Program-made: the position numbers and the translations under genes
The notes under the pieces: model-generated
Seen by the model: only the letters and a program-made list of their open reading frames with translations
What the model was told of the DNA's origin: nothing
The model's database searches: none
Source of the DNA: CAYZWU01 sp964482235
GTDB taxonomy: Bacteria; Planctomycetota; B15-G4; CAYZWU01
Length of the DNA: 64,000 nucleotides
Reading direction: 5' to 3'
NCBI GenBank assembly: GCA_964482235.1
Contig: CAYZWU010000018.1
Span: 1-64,000 of the forward strand
Shown: positions 1-9,046 of the stretch, one piece after another
Position numbering within the stretch: the stretch's first letter is position 1
How the letters are laid out: every line of letters starts with the position of its first letter

Positions 1-131
1 TCAAATCGCCGATTCTCGACATGCCCTCTGTGCAAACTGTAGAAAATAAGTCTGATTCAAACACTGGATTCCACCCGCCGCCACTTCGACCTCCGATCAG
101 GACTCTGAAAAGGCGTGTCCCTTTCTTTTCT

Positions 132-1787
132 TCAGCCGGCCTCACCCTGGGAGGATGTGTCATCCTTGCTAGCCCGGTTTTTCTTCCACCACTCCTTGTA
201 GGCTCGAAAGAACTCTCGTGAGTCGGAATCCTGGAGGGCGTTCTTGGCGGACTCTGCGACGTCAGCGTCGGGGTCGTTCAGACACTGCACGATCAGTGGA
301 ATCAAATCCGGGTTTCTTTCGTCCCGGACGGAAAAGATTATGGCACGCTGCGTGGGCGGCTCGGATTCGCTGAGGAGTCTCTCGAGAGCAGATAGGGCCT
401 GAGGATTTCCTATTCCTACGATGGCGTTCACCGCAGCGTTTCCGGTTCCGCGAACATCGAGGTGTGAATTTTCCCGGGCGATCTCATAGAGTGCGGGCAC
501 TGCAGCAGGATCCCGGATCCGTTCGATTGCCTCGAGAGCGGCGGACGTCGTCATTGACGGCCCATCGACCAGTGCTTGCCTGAGGCCGGGAATCGCCGAT
601 GCGCCGCCTATCACACCGAGCGCCACGGCGATCGCTCGCCGGACGTGCCTGTCGGAATCGATCAGCGCATCATGCAGGTAGGGGATGGCTGCCAGATTTC
701 CTGGCTTTCCAAGTTGATAAGCGGCAGCCATTCGGACGTTCGAGTGACCGTCCTCGAGGGCGTCAACCAGGATTTGAAACGTGGAAGCGTCTCGTTGCAT
801 TGCCAGTGAAACAATCGCATCGCGGCGTACGGACCATTCTTCGTCAAATGCAGCGGCCACGAGGGCGGCAACCACATCCGGACCTTTGAATGCTCTGAGC
901 GCTTCAACAGCAGCCGACCGATTCCAGAAGTTTTCGTCGTGAGTGGCGTCGAGAAGCCTTGGGAGACAGGCCTCGTCGCCGATCTTGGCTAAGGCAGCCA
1001 TCGCGGCTTGACGAACAATGTGGTCTTCATCGTCGAGCCAGGGGACGAGTTCCGGAAGCGCCTGTGGCCCCAGGGCGGTGAGCGCCTGGAGAATCCCCTC
1101 GCGCTCGAAATCAAGGCGACTCTTGTCCCGACGGGACCGGATGATGGCCAGGATCTCTGGCAAGGCCGCCAGTTTTCCCCGTCTGGCAAGGGGTCGAGCC
1201 GCAGCACGACGGACATCCTCCACGGGATGATCGACCGCCTGCTCGAGAACGTCATCCGCAAGCGGAAGATCCATCTGATCCAGAGTTGCCACGGCAGCCT
1301 GCCGCTTGCTCTGATCGATGCTGTCGAGATGGCGCGCCGCTTCCCTGATTGAGGGAGGAGCCTTGTGGGGTAGTCTGATCGTGATCGGGCGATGGGCCTC
1401 GGACAGAGCCTCCAGTTTGTTGATCAGATCCGTCCACGGACCGGTCGGAAAATCATCGAATTTGAGAAAATGGAGGCTGGCCAGGGAGGGATGAAGGTCG
1501 GAATCGCTTTCGTTGATGGCGAGAGGCAGAACTTTCACGCCGGCGCCGAGGGCGAAGCTCCACTCGTAGCTCACGTATTTCGATTCACTCGCGGCGGGTG
1601 TCAGGATTACGACCATGGCGAAGGAGAACCGGATCGCCTCGTCAATCGTCTCGCACCACTTGTCTCCGGCGCGGAGATCCCGGTCGTTCCAGACAGCAAG
1701 CTTTGACTCCTTCAGCCTGTCCATGAGATGGGAAGCGAAGGAAGAATCCTTTCTGGAATAGGAGACGAAAACGCGTTTTTCAATCAT
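132..1787 (-). CDS. TIR domain-HEAT repeat protein
   Basis: 551 aa, apparently cytoplasmic because no signal peptide or membrane helix is visible. The N-terminal ~130 residues form a TIR domain that opens with RVFVSYSRKD. A glutamate in the YVSYEW motif (residue 75) sits where SARM1-type NADases carry their catalytic Glu. Residues ~165-535 are tandem HEAT/PBS-lyase-like repeats with recurrent DxxxxVRxxAxxAL signatures, probably a sensing or binding solenoid. I start at the ATG of MIEKRVF because GGGAG lies 5 nt upstream; an ORF continuing further upstream lacks such a site. Bacterial TIR proteins often cleave NAD+ or make cyclic ADP-ribose signals in antiphage defence, but no partner effector lies beside it, so a defence role is only a hypothesis. 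The stop is 131 bp from the window edge. Confidence 0.88.
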   Translation of the reverse strand: MIEKRVFVSYSRKDSSFASHLMDRLKESKLAVWNDRDLRAGDKWCETIDEAIRFSFAMVVILTPAASESKYVSYEWSFALGAGVKVLPLAINESDSDLHPSLASLHFLKFDDFPTGPWTDLINKLEALSEAHRPITIRLPHKAPPSIREAARHLDSIDQSKRQAAVATLDQMDLPLADDVLEQAVDHPVEDVRRAAARPLARRGKLAALPEILAIIRSRRDKSRLDFEREGILQALTALGPQALPELVPWLDDEDHIVRQAAMAALAKIGDEACLPRLLDATHDENFWNRSAAVEALRAFKGPDVVAALVAAAFDEEWSVRRDAIVSLAMQRDASTFQILVDALEDGHSNVRMAAAYQLGKPGNLAAIPYLHDALIDSDRHVRRAIAVALGVIGGASAIPGLRQALVDGPSMTTSAALEAIERIRDPAAVPALYEIARENSHLDVRGTGNAAVNAIVGIGNPQALSALERLLSESEPPTQRAIIFSVRDERNPDLIPLIVQCLNDPDADVAESAKNALQDSDSREFFRAYKEWWKKNRASKDDTSSQGEAG

Positions 1788-2078
1788 TGTTACTCCCATT
1801 CTATCCCCGACAAATAGGACGACGATCGTCACAGCATCCGTGATATGGCTGCTGCAATCAAGTGCATACCTTTCTATATTAATTGTATGACTGATCGAGA
1901 TCCGCTCAAGAGGCGACCGTTACAGGTACGGAGGGGAATCTCAATGCGGAAATGCATGTTGAGCTTGCCCCCGAGTGATTCCACGGCGCAAGAGGAAGCC
2001 GGAGTTCCGGCATGTAGGAGGGTTCGTCATCGCTGTCTGGTGCGAGCGAGAGCCAGGCTCCCGCCCACCCAGACGGAA

Positions 2079-3848
2079 TCACTTCTTCGCCGGCACCACG
2101 AGGGGATGGCACTTCTGGCAGTTGCCCATGCCGACGGGATCGGCGGGATCCTTCTCCTTCAGTCTGTGGCAGGTGATGCAGAGGCCGTGCATCGCCTCCT
2201 TGTAGCCGCACGCCGTGTGGTCGAATCCCTTGAGAATGGCCGCTTCCAGGCCGGGCATGTTCTCCTTGTGGCACTTGATGCAGTCGCCGCTTTCGGCGCC
2301 TTCCCTTTCGCTGTGCCGCTCGATGCTGAAGATGTCCGTCGTCCTCTCCATGTCGCCGTGGCAGAGCACGCACGACGTGTTGTTGTCTCCCGGGAGGCTC
2401 AGGTGGTGGCACTTCACGCACGAGTCGTCGCCGCCCAGTTCGTTCTTGTGCTTGTCGTGGGGAAAGATCACGGACTCGTTGGCCTTGTTGCCGTCGATCA
2501 GGAGCTCGGTGCGGTTGGCGTCGAGCCCGATCGGCGAGATCACAGGCGATGCGATCGGCTCGAAGGGCCCCGTGGCCTCGTCGGCCAGGCAGAAGATCGT
2601 GATCGGGATGATCAGCACGGTGATGAACGAAACCCTGAGAGCGCCGGGGCTCTTGATGATCGAGACCGCCTCCTCCTTCGTCCACGGTGCGGGAAGATCG
2701 TGCTCCCCGCCATGATCCGCCTCGTCTTCGTCCGGCGCGTCGAAGATGACGAAGCGCTCCACGAGGAAGAAGAAGACGAGACCCGCGGCGGACAGCACGC
2801 CGAACCCGAGCACGAACTCGCTCAGGTTGGGGATGTAGACGGCGTCGGAGCTGCTGAAGTAGCCGACGATACCCGTGTCGATGCGATGCATCAGGAGCCC
2901 GATGAAGGCCGACGACGTGGCCACGAACAGGCCGACCACGGAGTTGCGGAATCGCGGCGTGGCGATCAGGGCCACGGGCACGATCGCCTGGAGCGCGATC
3001 TCCACAAGGAACACTGTGCTCTCCCATGTGTAGTCGGGGCCGAACACGAAATTCCACTTGTGGAAGACTGTGAAGTCGATCACCTTGATCACGAGGTAGA
3101 GAATGAGAAAGGCAGCCGATCCCTTGGCCAGTCCCGTGAGAACGGACATGTCGCGCTTTTTGCCGTAGAGCCACGAGCAGAGGATCGAAAGAAGCACGAT
3201 GAACGAGAGCCCGACTCCCATGGCGGAGATGAAGTACTCCGGGGGCAGCCACATGGTGAACCAGAGAGGGTGCAGCCGCGTGGGCGAGGTCATGAAGAGC
3301 GACCCGAGCGAGCTGTGATGCATGGTCGAGAGCGTGATGCCGAGAACCACGAAGGGCAGCATGTGCTCGTGGAGGTAGTGTGTGATCTGCTTCAGCCGGA
3401 ACCGCTCCGTGACGATCGGCAGCATCTCGAGGGCCGTCACGCCCCAGTAGCACGAGACGCACCAGAACACCTCGAAGAGAAAGGAATGGGGATTCCAGAT
3501 GAAGAAGGGGTGCCAGCCGCGGTGGGGCAGCCCGATGTCGAAGATCAGGGCGGTCAGGCTCGCGCCGTAGCCGAGAAACCCGACCAGCACCGACAGCCTC
3601 GCCACGGAGCGGTACTTCTTCATCTTGAAGATGTAGATCACCGCGGCGATCATGAAGCCGCTGGTGGCCAGAGCCGCGCCGGCCACCATGTTGAAGATCT
3701 TCCAGAGTCCCCAGGGCAGGGCGTCCATCATGTTGGTGGCCGCACCGAGCCCGAAGACGAACCGGCCCACGCCCACCACAACGGCGGCGATGGCGAGGAC
3801 CCACATCAGATCCTTGATCCGCTTGAGGGCGAAACCGCTTTCCATCAT
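2079..3848 (-). CDS. NrfD/HmcC-type quinone-interacting membrane protein fused to a five-heme cytochrome c tail
   Basis: 589 aa. Residues ~10-450 form about ten membrane helices of the NrfD/PsrC/HybB family, which exchanges electrons with menaquinone and passes them to a partner ferredoxin-like subunit. After the last helix (~435-455), residues 474-589 carry five CxxCH heme sites with first cysteines at about 477, 493, 523, 557 and 577. Family members usually end after the membrane part, so the covalent multiheme tail is notable and places hemes in the periplasm next to the quinone subunit. The start overlaps the stop of the preceding ferredoxin gene by 4 bp (ATGA), so the two are translationally coupled. 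It is the last gene of a three-gene Hmc-like operon. HmcC/DsrP-like function is inferred from family and context. Confidence 0.9.
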   Translation of the reverse strand: MMESGFALKRIKDLMWVLAIAAVVVGVGRFVFGLGAATNMMDALPWGLWKIFNMVAGAALATSGFMIAAVIYIFKMKKYRSVARLSVLVGFLGYGASLTALIFDIGLPHRGWHPFFIWNPHSFLFEVFWCVSCYWGVTALEMLPIVTERFRLKQITHYLHEHMLPFVVLGITLSTMHHSSLGSLFMTSPTRLHPLWFTMWLPPEYFISAMGVGLSFIVLLSILCSWLYGKKRDMSVLTGLAKGSAAFLILYLVIKVIDFTVFHKWNFVFGPDYTWESTVFLVEIALQAIVPVALIATPRFRNSVVGLFVATSSAFIGLLMHRIDTGIVGYFSSSDAVYIPNLSEFVLGFGVLSAAGLVFFFLVERFVIFDAPDEDEADHGGEHDLPAPWTKEEAVSIIKSPGALRVSFITVLIIPITIFCLADEATGPFEPIASPVISPIGLDANRTELLIDGNKANESVIFPHDKHKNELGGDDSCVKCHHLSLPGDNNTSCVLCHGDMERTTDIFSIERHSEREGAESGDCIKCHKENMPGLEAAILKGFDHTACGYKEAMHGLCITCHRLKEKDPADPVGMGNCQKCHPLVVPAKK

Positions 3849-4741
3849 TCCTCCCTCTCCCCGTTATCACTGTCCACCGATGCCTGCGGGTCGCTTTCCG
3901 GCGGGTTGTCGATCTGCTTCTGCTGTTTCGTCTCGTTCATGATCCTTGTCCGCCGCCGCAGGAACCAGATGCCCCACAGGCCGCTGAACACAGTCATGAA
4001 CTGGAAGGGCGTCACCAGGACCCAGTTGTGCACCATGTCCGGAATCGAGGTCTCGGCCAGGTCTGGCACGGAGAGCTTCTCGAACTCCTCCTTCGTGGGC
4101 ATCCGGATCGTCTCGTGGAGGGGGACATCGGAGATGTAGATCACCGAGGTGCCGCCGAACTCGTGCTCCCCGTAGATGTGATCGATGTAGAGGTCGGGCC
4201 GCTCGGCGATGCGCCGCCTGGCCTCCTTGATCAGCTCGGTCCTGGGACCGAAGATCGTGGCGCCCGTGGGGCAGGACGAGACGCAGGCCGGCATCCCGCC
4301 CTCGACGCGGCACTCCTCGTTCATCTTGCACTTCGTCACGTAGGGAAGCTGCTTCTCGTACTCGTATCGCGGAATCATGAAGGGGCAGGCCAGCATGCAG
4401 TACCGGCAGCCGATGCACTTGGAGGCATCGTAGACCACCGGACCGTCGGGGCGCTTCTCGAAGGCGCCCACCAGGCAGGCCGCCGCGCACGACGGTTCGA
4501 CGCAGTGCATGCACTGCCGCCGGACCATCCGCTTCGATCCCTCCTCGAGGCCGGGGATCGTGACGATCGACGTGTACCGGCTCGCCGACAGCCCGTCCCC
4601 TGCCTTGAAGTGCGCCGGAAAGTCGCCGGGCAGCTTGTTGACATGGACGCAGCCTTCCACGCATCGTTCGCAGCCGATGCACTTCGTCACGTCGGTGAGG
4701 ATACCCTTCATCCGGGTGGTGTCTGAGCTCCCACCGCTCAT
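3845..4741 (-). CDS. Membrane-anchored four-cluster 4Fe-4S ferredoxin subunit (HmcB/DsrO-like)
   Basis: 298 aa electron-transfer subunit. Four cysteine groups typical of the DMSO-reductase beta-subunit ferredoxin fold are visible: CIGCERCVEGC (residues 21-31), CMHCVEPSCAAAC, CIGCRYCMLACP and a fourth group ending in CVSSCPTGA. A single hydrophobic helix at ~240-262, followed by RRRT, anchors the C-terminus, as in HmcB. No Tat signal is visible. It starts in a 4-bp ATGA overlap with the 16-heme cytochrome gene and ends in a 4-bp overlap with the NrfD-fusion gene. Its expected job is to relay electrons between the NrfD quinone site and another redox partner. Which side of the membrane it faces cannot be settled from sequence. 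Confidence 0.9.
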   Translation of the reverse strand: MSGGSSDTTRMKGILTDVTKCIGCERCVEGCVHVNKLPGDFPAHFKAGDGLSASRYTSIVTIPGLEEGSKRMVRRQCMHCVEPSCAAACLVGAFEKRPDGPVVYDASKCIGCRYCMLACPFMIPRYEYEKQLPYVTKCKMNEECRVEGGMPACVSSCPTGATIFGPRTELIKEARRRIAERPDLYIDHIYGEHEFGGTSVIYISDVPLHETIRMPTKEEFEKLSVPDLAETSIPDMVHNWVLVTPFQFMTVFSGLWGIWFLRRRTRIMNETKQQKQIDNPPESDPQASVDSDNGEREE

Positions 4742-6366
4742 TTTCGATCCTCCTCTTTTTTATCGCCGCGTTTCTTGGCGTTTTCGGCGTTCTGCATCAT
4801 CTTCCGTCTTTCCTCCGGAGTGAGGCCTCTTTTCTCGTAGAGTTCGTCCCAGGTGAGCGGGCCGCAATCGAGCTCCTGGTGGCAGTTCAGGCAGATGGCC
4901 TGGAGCGCGTCCTGGAAAGGCGGCGCCTCGGCCCCGTCGGCCGGGCTGCCGGGCACGGGGCCGTCCTCGCCGTGGCAGCTTGTGCATGCCTGGAAGTGGG
5001 TCGCGCTTTCCGCGATGCCGGGCCGCGCCAGCCCCGCCGTCTCGGGCATCCCTTCCAGGACCATGGTGTTGTGGTGGCAGGCACGGCACGAGATGGCGGC
5101 GCCCACGGCATGGAAACGATGATCCCACCAGAAGTACCGCGAACCATCCCTGTCCATCGGATGAACGAGGAGGGAAAGGTCGCTCTTCCCGCCTTCCAGG
5201 CTCTCCCAGCAGGTGAGGCCCGCTCCCTCTTCCTTGTGGCAGTCGATGCAGTTGCGGCTCAGCGCTTCGTCGAGATCGGGGATCCCGGCGAACTGGCCCT
5301 TGCCGTGGCACGATCGGCAGGCCATGTGCGGTTCATCGGGGATGTCGGTGTGATGGCACCGGTTGCATTCCCACCGGGTGTACTCGGCGTGGCGCTTGTG
5401 GCTCCAGAGGATGGGGTTCGCGCCTTCGAGCGTTATGATCGACGAGTCGGGCTTGTGGCAGTCCGTGCAGAGAACGGGCATCGAAGGTTCGAGGTCGGGA
5501 TACTCCATGCTGTGGCATTCCATGCACCGGCCGTGCAGCGCCTGCTCGAGACTCGGGGGATTCTCTTCCCCCTCCGCCGTCTTCTCCGCCACGGCCAGCC
5601 CGGGATGGCAGTCGACGCACGACCGGTTGTCGATCTCCGGGTTGGCGATGGTGTGGCATGTGTGGCACTTGCCGTGCTTCGCGTTCTCGTGCTCCTCGAT
5701 CCCCGTGGCGAGCGCAAGACCCTTGATCGCCGCCGGGATGTGGCAGTCGCCGCAGGCGCGGTACTCCGCATCCGTGACGGCCTCCGTATCCTTGTGATGG
5801 CACCGCACGCAGTCGGTGTCCATCTTGCGGGCGTGGTGGCGGTGATCCCAGGTGACGAGCCCCAGGTTACCCGAGAAGGTCTGATCGTGGCAGTCCCGGC
5901 ACGACACGGGTCCCTCCTCCATCGCCTTGTGGCAGCCGATGCACTTGGCGTGGAAGACCTGCATGGCGGGCGGCCCCTGCTCGCCGGCGTAGGATCTTTC
6001 AACGGGTTCGATGAAGAGGCCGGCATGCATCAGGGCCTCCCTGTTGTTCTGAAGAGAATGGCAGTCGCCGCACGGCTTGGGGTTGGTCACACCCTGCCGT
6101 TCGGTGTGGTGGCAGGCGGTGCAGCTGCTGATCTCCTTCATCCGGGCGTGGAGCTCGTGGTTCCAGACCACGTTGCCGAAGCGCGACCTCAAGGTCTGGT
6201 CGGGTTCGGCAGAGGGTCTCACGAGCACGCCGCACAGTCCGACGGCGACGAGCAGGAGCACGGCTGCCAGCAGCAACTCCACTTTGATCTGTTTGCCTCT
6301 CAATGCTATTATCCTTGTTCGAAAAAGCCGCTGTTTTTGCCAATGGCCGCTGAAGCGGTGTTTCAT
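4738..6366 (-). CDS. 16-heme cytochrome c (HmcA-like)
   Basis: 542 aa with exactly 16 CxxCH motifs (CTACH near the N-terminus through CLNCH near the C-terminus). The length and heme count match the high-molecular-weight cytochrome HmcA of Desulfovibrio. A hydrophobic signal-anchor helix lies at ~30-48, so the hemes sit outside the cytoplasmic membrane. The expected role is electron storage and transfer between periplasmic donors and the membrane NrfD/ferredoxin subunits. The first ATG (6366) has AAAGGAG only 1-2 nt upstream, which is poorly spaced. A TTG at 6303, 8 nt after AAGGA, gives a 521-aa protein with a conventional short N-terminus and frees space for a promoter, so it may be the real start. 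First gene of the operon, divergent from rseC. Confidence 0.92.
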   Translation of the reverse strand: MKHRFSGHWQKQRLFRTRIIALRGKQIKVELLLAAVLLLVAVGLCGVLVRPSAEPDQTLRSRFGNVVWNHELHARMKEISSCTACHHTERQGVTNPKPCGDCHSLQNNREALMHAGLFIEPVERSYAGEQGPPAMQVFHAKCIGCHKAMEEGPVSCRDCHDQTFSGNLGLVTWDHRHHARKMDTDCVRCHHKDTEAVTDAEYRACGDCHIPAAIKGLALATGIEEHENAKHGKCHTCHTIANPEIDNRSCVDCHPGLAVAEKTAEGEENPPSLEQALHGRCMECHSMEYPDLEPSMPVLCTDCHKPDSSIITLEGANPILWSHKRHAEYTRWECNRCHHTDIPDEPHMACRSCHGKGQFAGIPDLDEALSRNCIDCHKEEGAGLTCWESLEGGKSDLSLLVHPMDRDGSRYFWWDHRFHAVGAAISCRACHHNTMVLEGMPETAGLARPGIAESATHFQACTSCHGEDGPVPGSPADGAEAPPFQDALQAICLNCHQELDCGPLTWDELYEKRGLTPEERRKMMQNAENAKKRGDKKEEDRK

Positions 6367-6392
6367 TCTCCTTTTGTGCGAGAGATCGATCG

Positions 6393-6884
6393 ATGACCCG
6401 ACTCGGCTACGTGATCGAAACAGCCGGCGATCGCGCCCTGGTCAGCACGAAGCGCCAGGGTATCTGCGGCAACTGCGCCGAGCGGTCGTCCTGTCCGAAC
6501 GACAGCGCCCTCGACACGGCCCCGCCGGAGACGATCACCGTCCTGAATCCCGTGAAGGCCAGGCCGGGCGACAACGTGGAGATCGACCTGCCGGGCCACA
6601 CGGAGCTCAAGGTCTCCTTTCTGATCTGGGCCGTGCCCCTTGCCGGCTTGATCGCCGGGGCCATGGCCGGATCGAAGTGGATCCCCCTCGGTCAGGACCT
6701 TGCCACGCTGATCGGGGCGGCAGCCGGTCTGGCGCTGGCCTTCTCGATCGTGGTGGTCTGTGACAGACGGGCAGCCGGGAGCCGGCGGCTCGTTCCTCGC
6801 ATCATCAAAGTTGTCAATCATTCCTCCTGCCCCGCCTCTCCCGCGGATCAGGGTCGCCTTCCTCCCGACGAGGAGCAAGGCTGA
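6393..6884 (+). CDS. rseC: RseC/MucC-family SoxR-reducing-system protein
   Basis: 163 aa. The N-terminus (TRLGYVIETAGDRALV) followed by a cysteine cluster CGNCAERSSC is the RseC family signature. Two membrane helices follow at ~70-90 and ~100-120. RseC proteins are linked to Rsx/Rnf complexes; in E. coli they help reduce SoxR, and elsewhere they are thought to help assemble or mature Rnf-type complexes. Here the gene lies alone on the plus strand between the Hmc-like and rnf operons. It starts 26 bp from the annotated cytochrome start and its stop is 8 bp from the rnfB stop. The position supports a functional link with Rnf. The ribosome site is weak (GAGAGATCG upstream of the ATG). Confidence 0.85.
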   Translation: MTRLGYVIETAGDRALVSTKRQGICGNCAERSSCPNDSALDTAPPETITVLNPVKARPGDNVEIDLPGHTELKVSFLIWAVPLAGLIAGAMAGSKWIPLGQDLATLIGAAAGLALAFSIVVVCDRRAAGSRRLVPRIIKVVNHSSCPASPADQGRLPPDEEQG

Positions 6885-6892
6885 ACCCGGTC

Positions 6893-9028
6893 TCAGGGAG
6901 ACTGGTGCAGGATATCGTTCAGGGCCTTGACCGGGCCCTTCTTCTTCTCGTGATCCTCCTTCTCCACGTCGGTGAAGTAGCAGAGCGTGCCGCAGCGCAT
7001 GCAGCGGTCGGCCTCCGCCTTCATCAGCTCCGGCGTGAGAACCAGATCGACCTCGTCGAAGTTCTTGATCCGCTCCTCGACGGGTAGCTCGGGCTGGGGA
7101 ACCTTCGGCCTGCTGGCCACACCCATGATCTCGACCTTGCCCGATTCCGGCACCTTCGTCGGTCCCGAGAAGGTGCCTTCCGGGAAGGAGAGGTCCTCGT
7201 TGTTCAGGAACTTGTGGATCGAGCGGGCGGCCCGCCTTCCCGTTCCCACGGCGTCGATCAGCAGAGCGGGCCCGCTCCAGATGTCGCCGCCCGTGAAGAT
7301 GTGGGGAATCGGGGTCTGGAGGGTTATCTCGTCGGAGACGATGGTGTTCCACCGTGTCAGCTCGAGGCCGCGGTCCTTCATGTCCTCGGTGAGCCAGTCT
7401 GTGAGGGGCCGCTGGCCGATCGCCGCGATGACCACGTCCACTTCCATGATCGTCTCCGAGCCGTCGATCGGCACGGGGCGCCTTCGGCCCGACTTGTCCG
7501 GTTCGCCCAGCTCCATCTTGATGTACTCGATCTGCTTGAGCTTGCCTGACTCGTCGCCGATCAGCCGGGTCGGAGCGGCCAGAAGGTGGTACTGGATGCC
7601 CTCGTGCTCGCCGGCCACGATCTCCACCGCGTTTGCCGGCATCTCGTTCCGCGTTCTGCGGTAGAGGAGGATCACCTCCTCGGCGCCCATGCGCAGGGCC
7701 GATCGGCAGGCGTCCATCGCCGTGTTGCCGCCGCCCACCACGACGACCCTCTGTCCCGCGAGGTCGATCTTGATGCCGAGCTCGCGTTTCTGCAGGAACT
7801 CCGTGCCCTTCCAGACGCCGTCGAGCTCCTCGCCCTCGCAGCGGAGCGACGAGTTGTCCCAGGCTCCCATGCCCAGAAGGATGGCTTCGAACTCCCCCTC
7901 CAGGTCCTGGATTGTTATGTCTTTTCCGAGCGCCACCTCGCACTTCACGTCCACGCCGAGGTCGAGGATCTCCTGGATCTCGAAGTCGAGCGTCTTCTTG
8001 GGAAGGCGGTACTCGGGAATGCCGTAGCGGAGCATGCCGCCCAGCTCCGGCTTCGCGTCGAAGATCGTCGGCGAGTGGCCGAGCCTGCGGAGGTAGTAGG
8101 CCGCCGAGAGGCCGCAGGGCCCGCCGCCCACGATGGCCACCTTCTTTCCCGTCTCGGGCAGGCAGCCGGGCAGCTTCCTGTTCGGGAGGTTCATCTCCCA
8201 GTCGGCCACGAACCTCTTGATGTAGTTGTGGTGGACCGGCTCGTCGCTCACCGCAGCCCGGCGGCAGCCGTCCTCGCACGGCGCGGGGCAGACGCGGCCG
8301 CAGATCAGGGGAAGGGGATTGCGCTCCTTGATGAGGTTGACCGCATCCTCGTACTGGCCCTTGGAAGCCAGTTCCACGTAGCCGGGGATGTTGATCTGCG
8401 CCGGGCAGAGCTGCTTGCAGGGCGCCAGGCACTCGTTTTCATTGTTGAAGTGGAGAAGCCTCTCCGAGAGGCTGAAGAGATTGATCACTCCGGTGGGGCA
8501 GACCCGCTCGCAGGTGCCGCAGCCCACGCACTTTCCCGGAACGACCGCGGGGTAGCCTTCCGGACCCATCTTCAAGGCGTCGAAGGGGCAGAGCTTCACG
8601 CAGGTTCCGAAGCCGAGGCAGCCGAATCCGCAGTGAAGGTCGCCGCCGTAGAGCTCGGCCATGGCGCGGCAGTCGACCACGCCCTCGTAGCGGTACTTCT
8701 TCGTGGCCCTGTCGCCGCCCGTGCAGTAGTGCTCGGCGATCCTCGGCTCGATGAAGCCGACCTCGCCGCCCATGACCGTGGCCACGTTCACCGCCACGTC
8801 GGGGCCGCCGGCGATGCAGGCCGTGACGGGAGTCTTGCCCAGCACGATCGCCTCGGCGCAGGCCGAGCATCCGGTATAGCCGCACCCGCCGCAGTTGGCT
8901 CCGGGGAGCGCGTCTTCCACCTCGACTATCCTGGGATCGACTTCGACGTAGAACACCTTGGCCGCTATGGCCAGGACAACGGCCGCGCTGAGACCGATGC
9001 CGAGCATGACGAGCGCAGGTATGAACAC
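6893..9028 (-). CDS. rnfB: RnfB fused to GltD-like NAD(P)H-dependent FAD oxidoreductase
   Basis: 711 aa, more than twice a normal RnfB. Residues 1-185 are RnfB: N-terminal membrane helix, Cys cluster C46/C49/C54/C71, then two ferredoxin clusters (C133-C147 and C167-C177). Residues ~195-690 resemble the small subunit of glutamate synthase and NfnB. They carry an N-terminal Fe-S helix domain (C200, C204, C208; C243, C247, C251, C255), an FAD Rossmann motif VAIVGGGPCGLSAA (298-311), an NAD(P) motif VVVVGGGNTAMDA (~428-440) and the closing FAD motif FTGGD. A final CxxC pair lies near 680. It starts at a GTG 9 nt after AGGAG. Last gene of rnfCDGEAB. The fusion would place a pyridine-nucleotide/flavin site directly on the ferredoxin-oxidising subunit. 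Confidence 0.93.
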   Translation of the reverse strand: MFIPALVMLGIGLSAAVVLAIAAKVFYVEVDPRIVEVEDALPGANCGGCGYTGCSACAEAIVLGKTPVTACIAGGPDVAVNVATVMGGEVGFIEPRIAEHYCTGGDRATKKYRYEGVVDCRAMAELYGGDLHCGFGCLGFGTCVKLCPFDALKMGPEGYPAVVPGKCVGCGTCERVCPTGVINLFSLSERLLHFNNENECLAPCKQLCPAQINIPGYVELASKGQYEDAVNLIKERNPLPLICGRVCPAPCEDGCRRAAVSDEPVHHNYIKRFVADWEMNLPNRKLPGCLPETGKKVAIVGGGPCGLSAAYYLRRLGHSPTIFDAKPELGGMLRYGIPEYRLPKKTLDFEIQEILDLGVDVKCEVALGKDITIQDLEGEFEAILLGMGAWDNSSLRCEGEELDGVWKGTEFLQKRELGIKIDLAGQRVVVVGGGNTAMDACRSALRMGAEEVILLYRRTRNEMPANAVEIVAGEHEGIQYHLLAAPTRLIGDESGKLKQIEYIKMELGEPDKSGRRRPVPIDGSETIMEVDVVIAAIGQRPLTDWLTEDMKDRGLELTRWNTIVSDEITLQTPIPHIFTGGDIWSGPALLIDAVGTGRRAARSIHKFLNNEDLSFPEGTFSGPTKVPESGKVEIMGVASRPKVPQPELPVEERIKNFDEVDLVLTPELMKAEADRCMRCGTLCYFTDVEKEDHEKKKGPVKALNDILHQSP

Positions 9029-9046
9029 GATTTATCTCTCCTAACG

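Noticed and set aside
21..221. 66-codon open frame at the left edge
   Set aside because: No ribosome site or family features, and it overlaps the end of the TIR-HEAT gene.
1845..4139. Long plus-strand open frame (764 codons) opposite the NrfD-fusion gene
   Set aside because: Composition is low-complexity His/Glu/Arg/Asp-rich with no domain, and the minus strand carries the intact NrfD/cytochrome gene. It is an antisense frame kept open by high GC.
6363..8432. Long minus-strand frame (689 codons) within rnfB and rseC
   Set aside because: Arg/Gly/Pro-rich shadow of the rnfB frame with no recognisable motif. The rnfB frame has full domain support.
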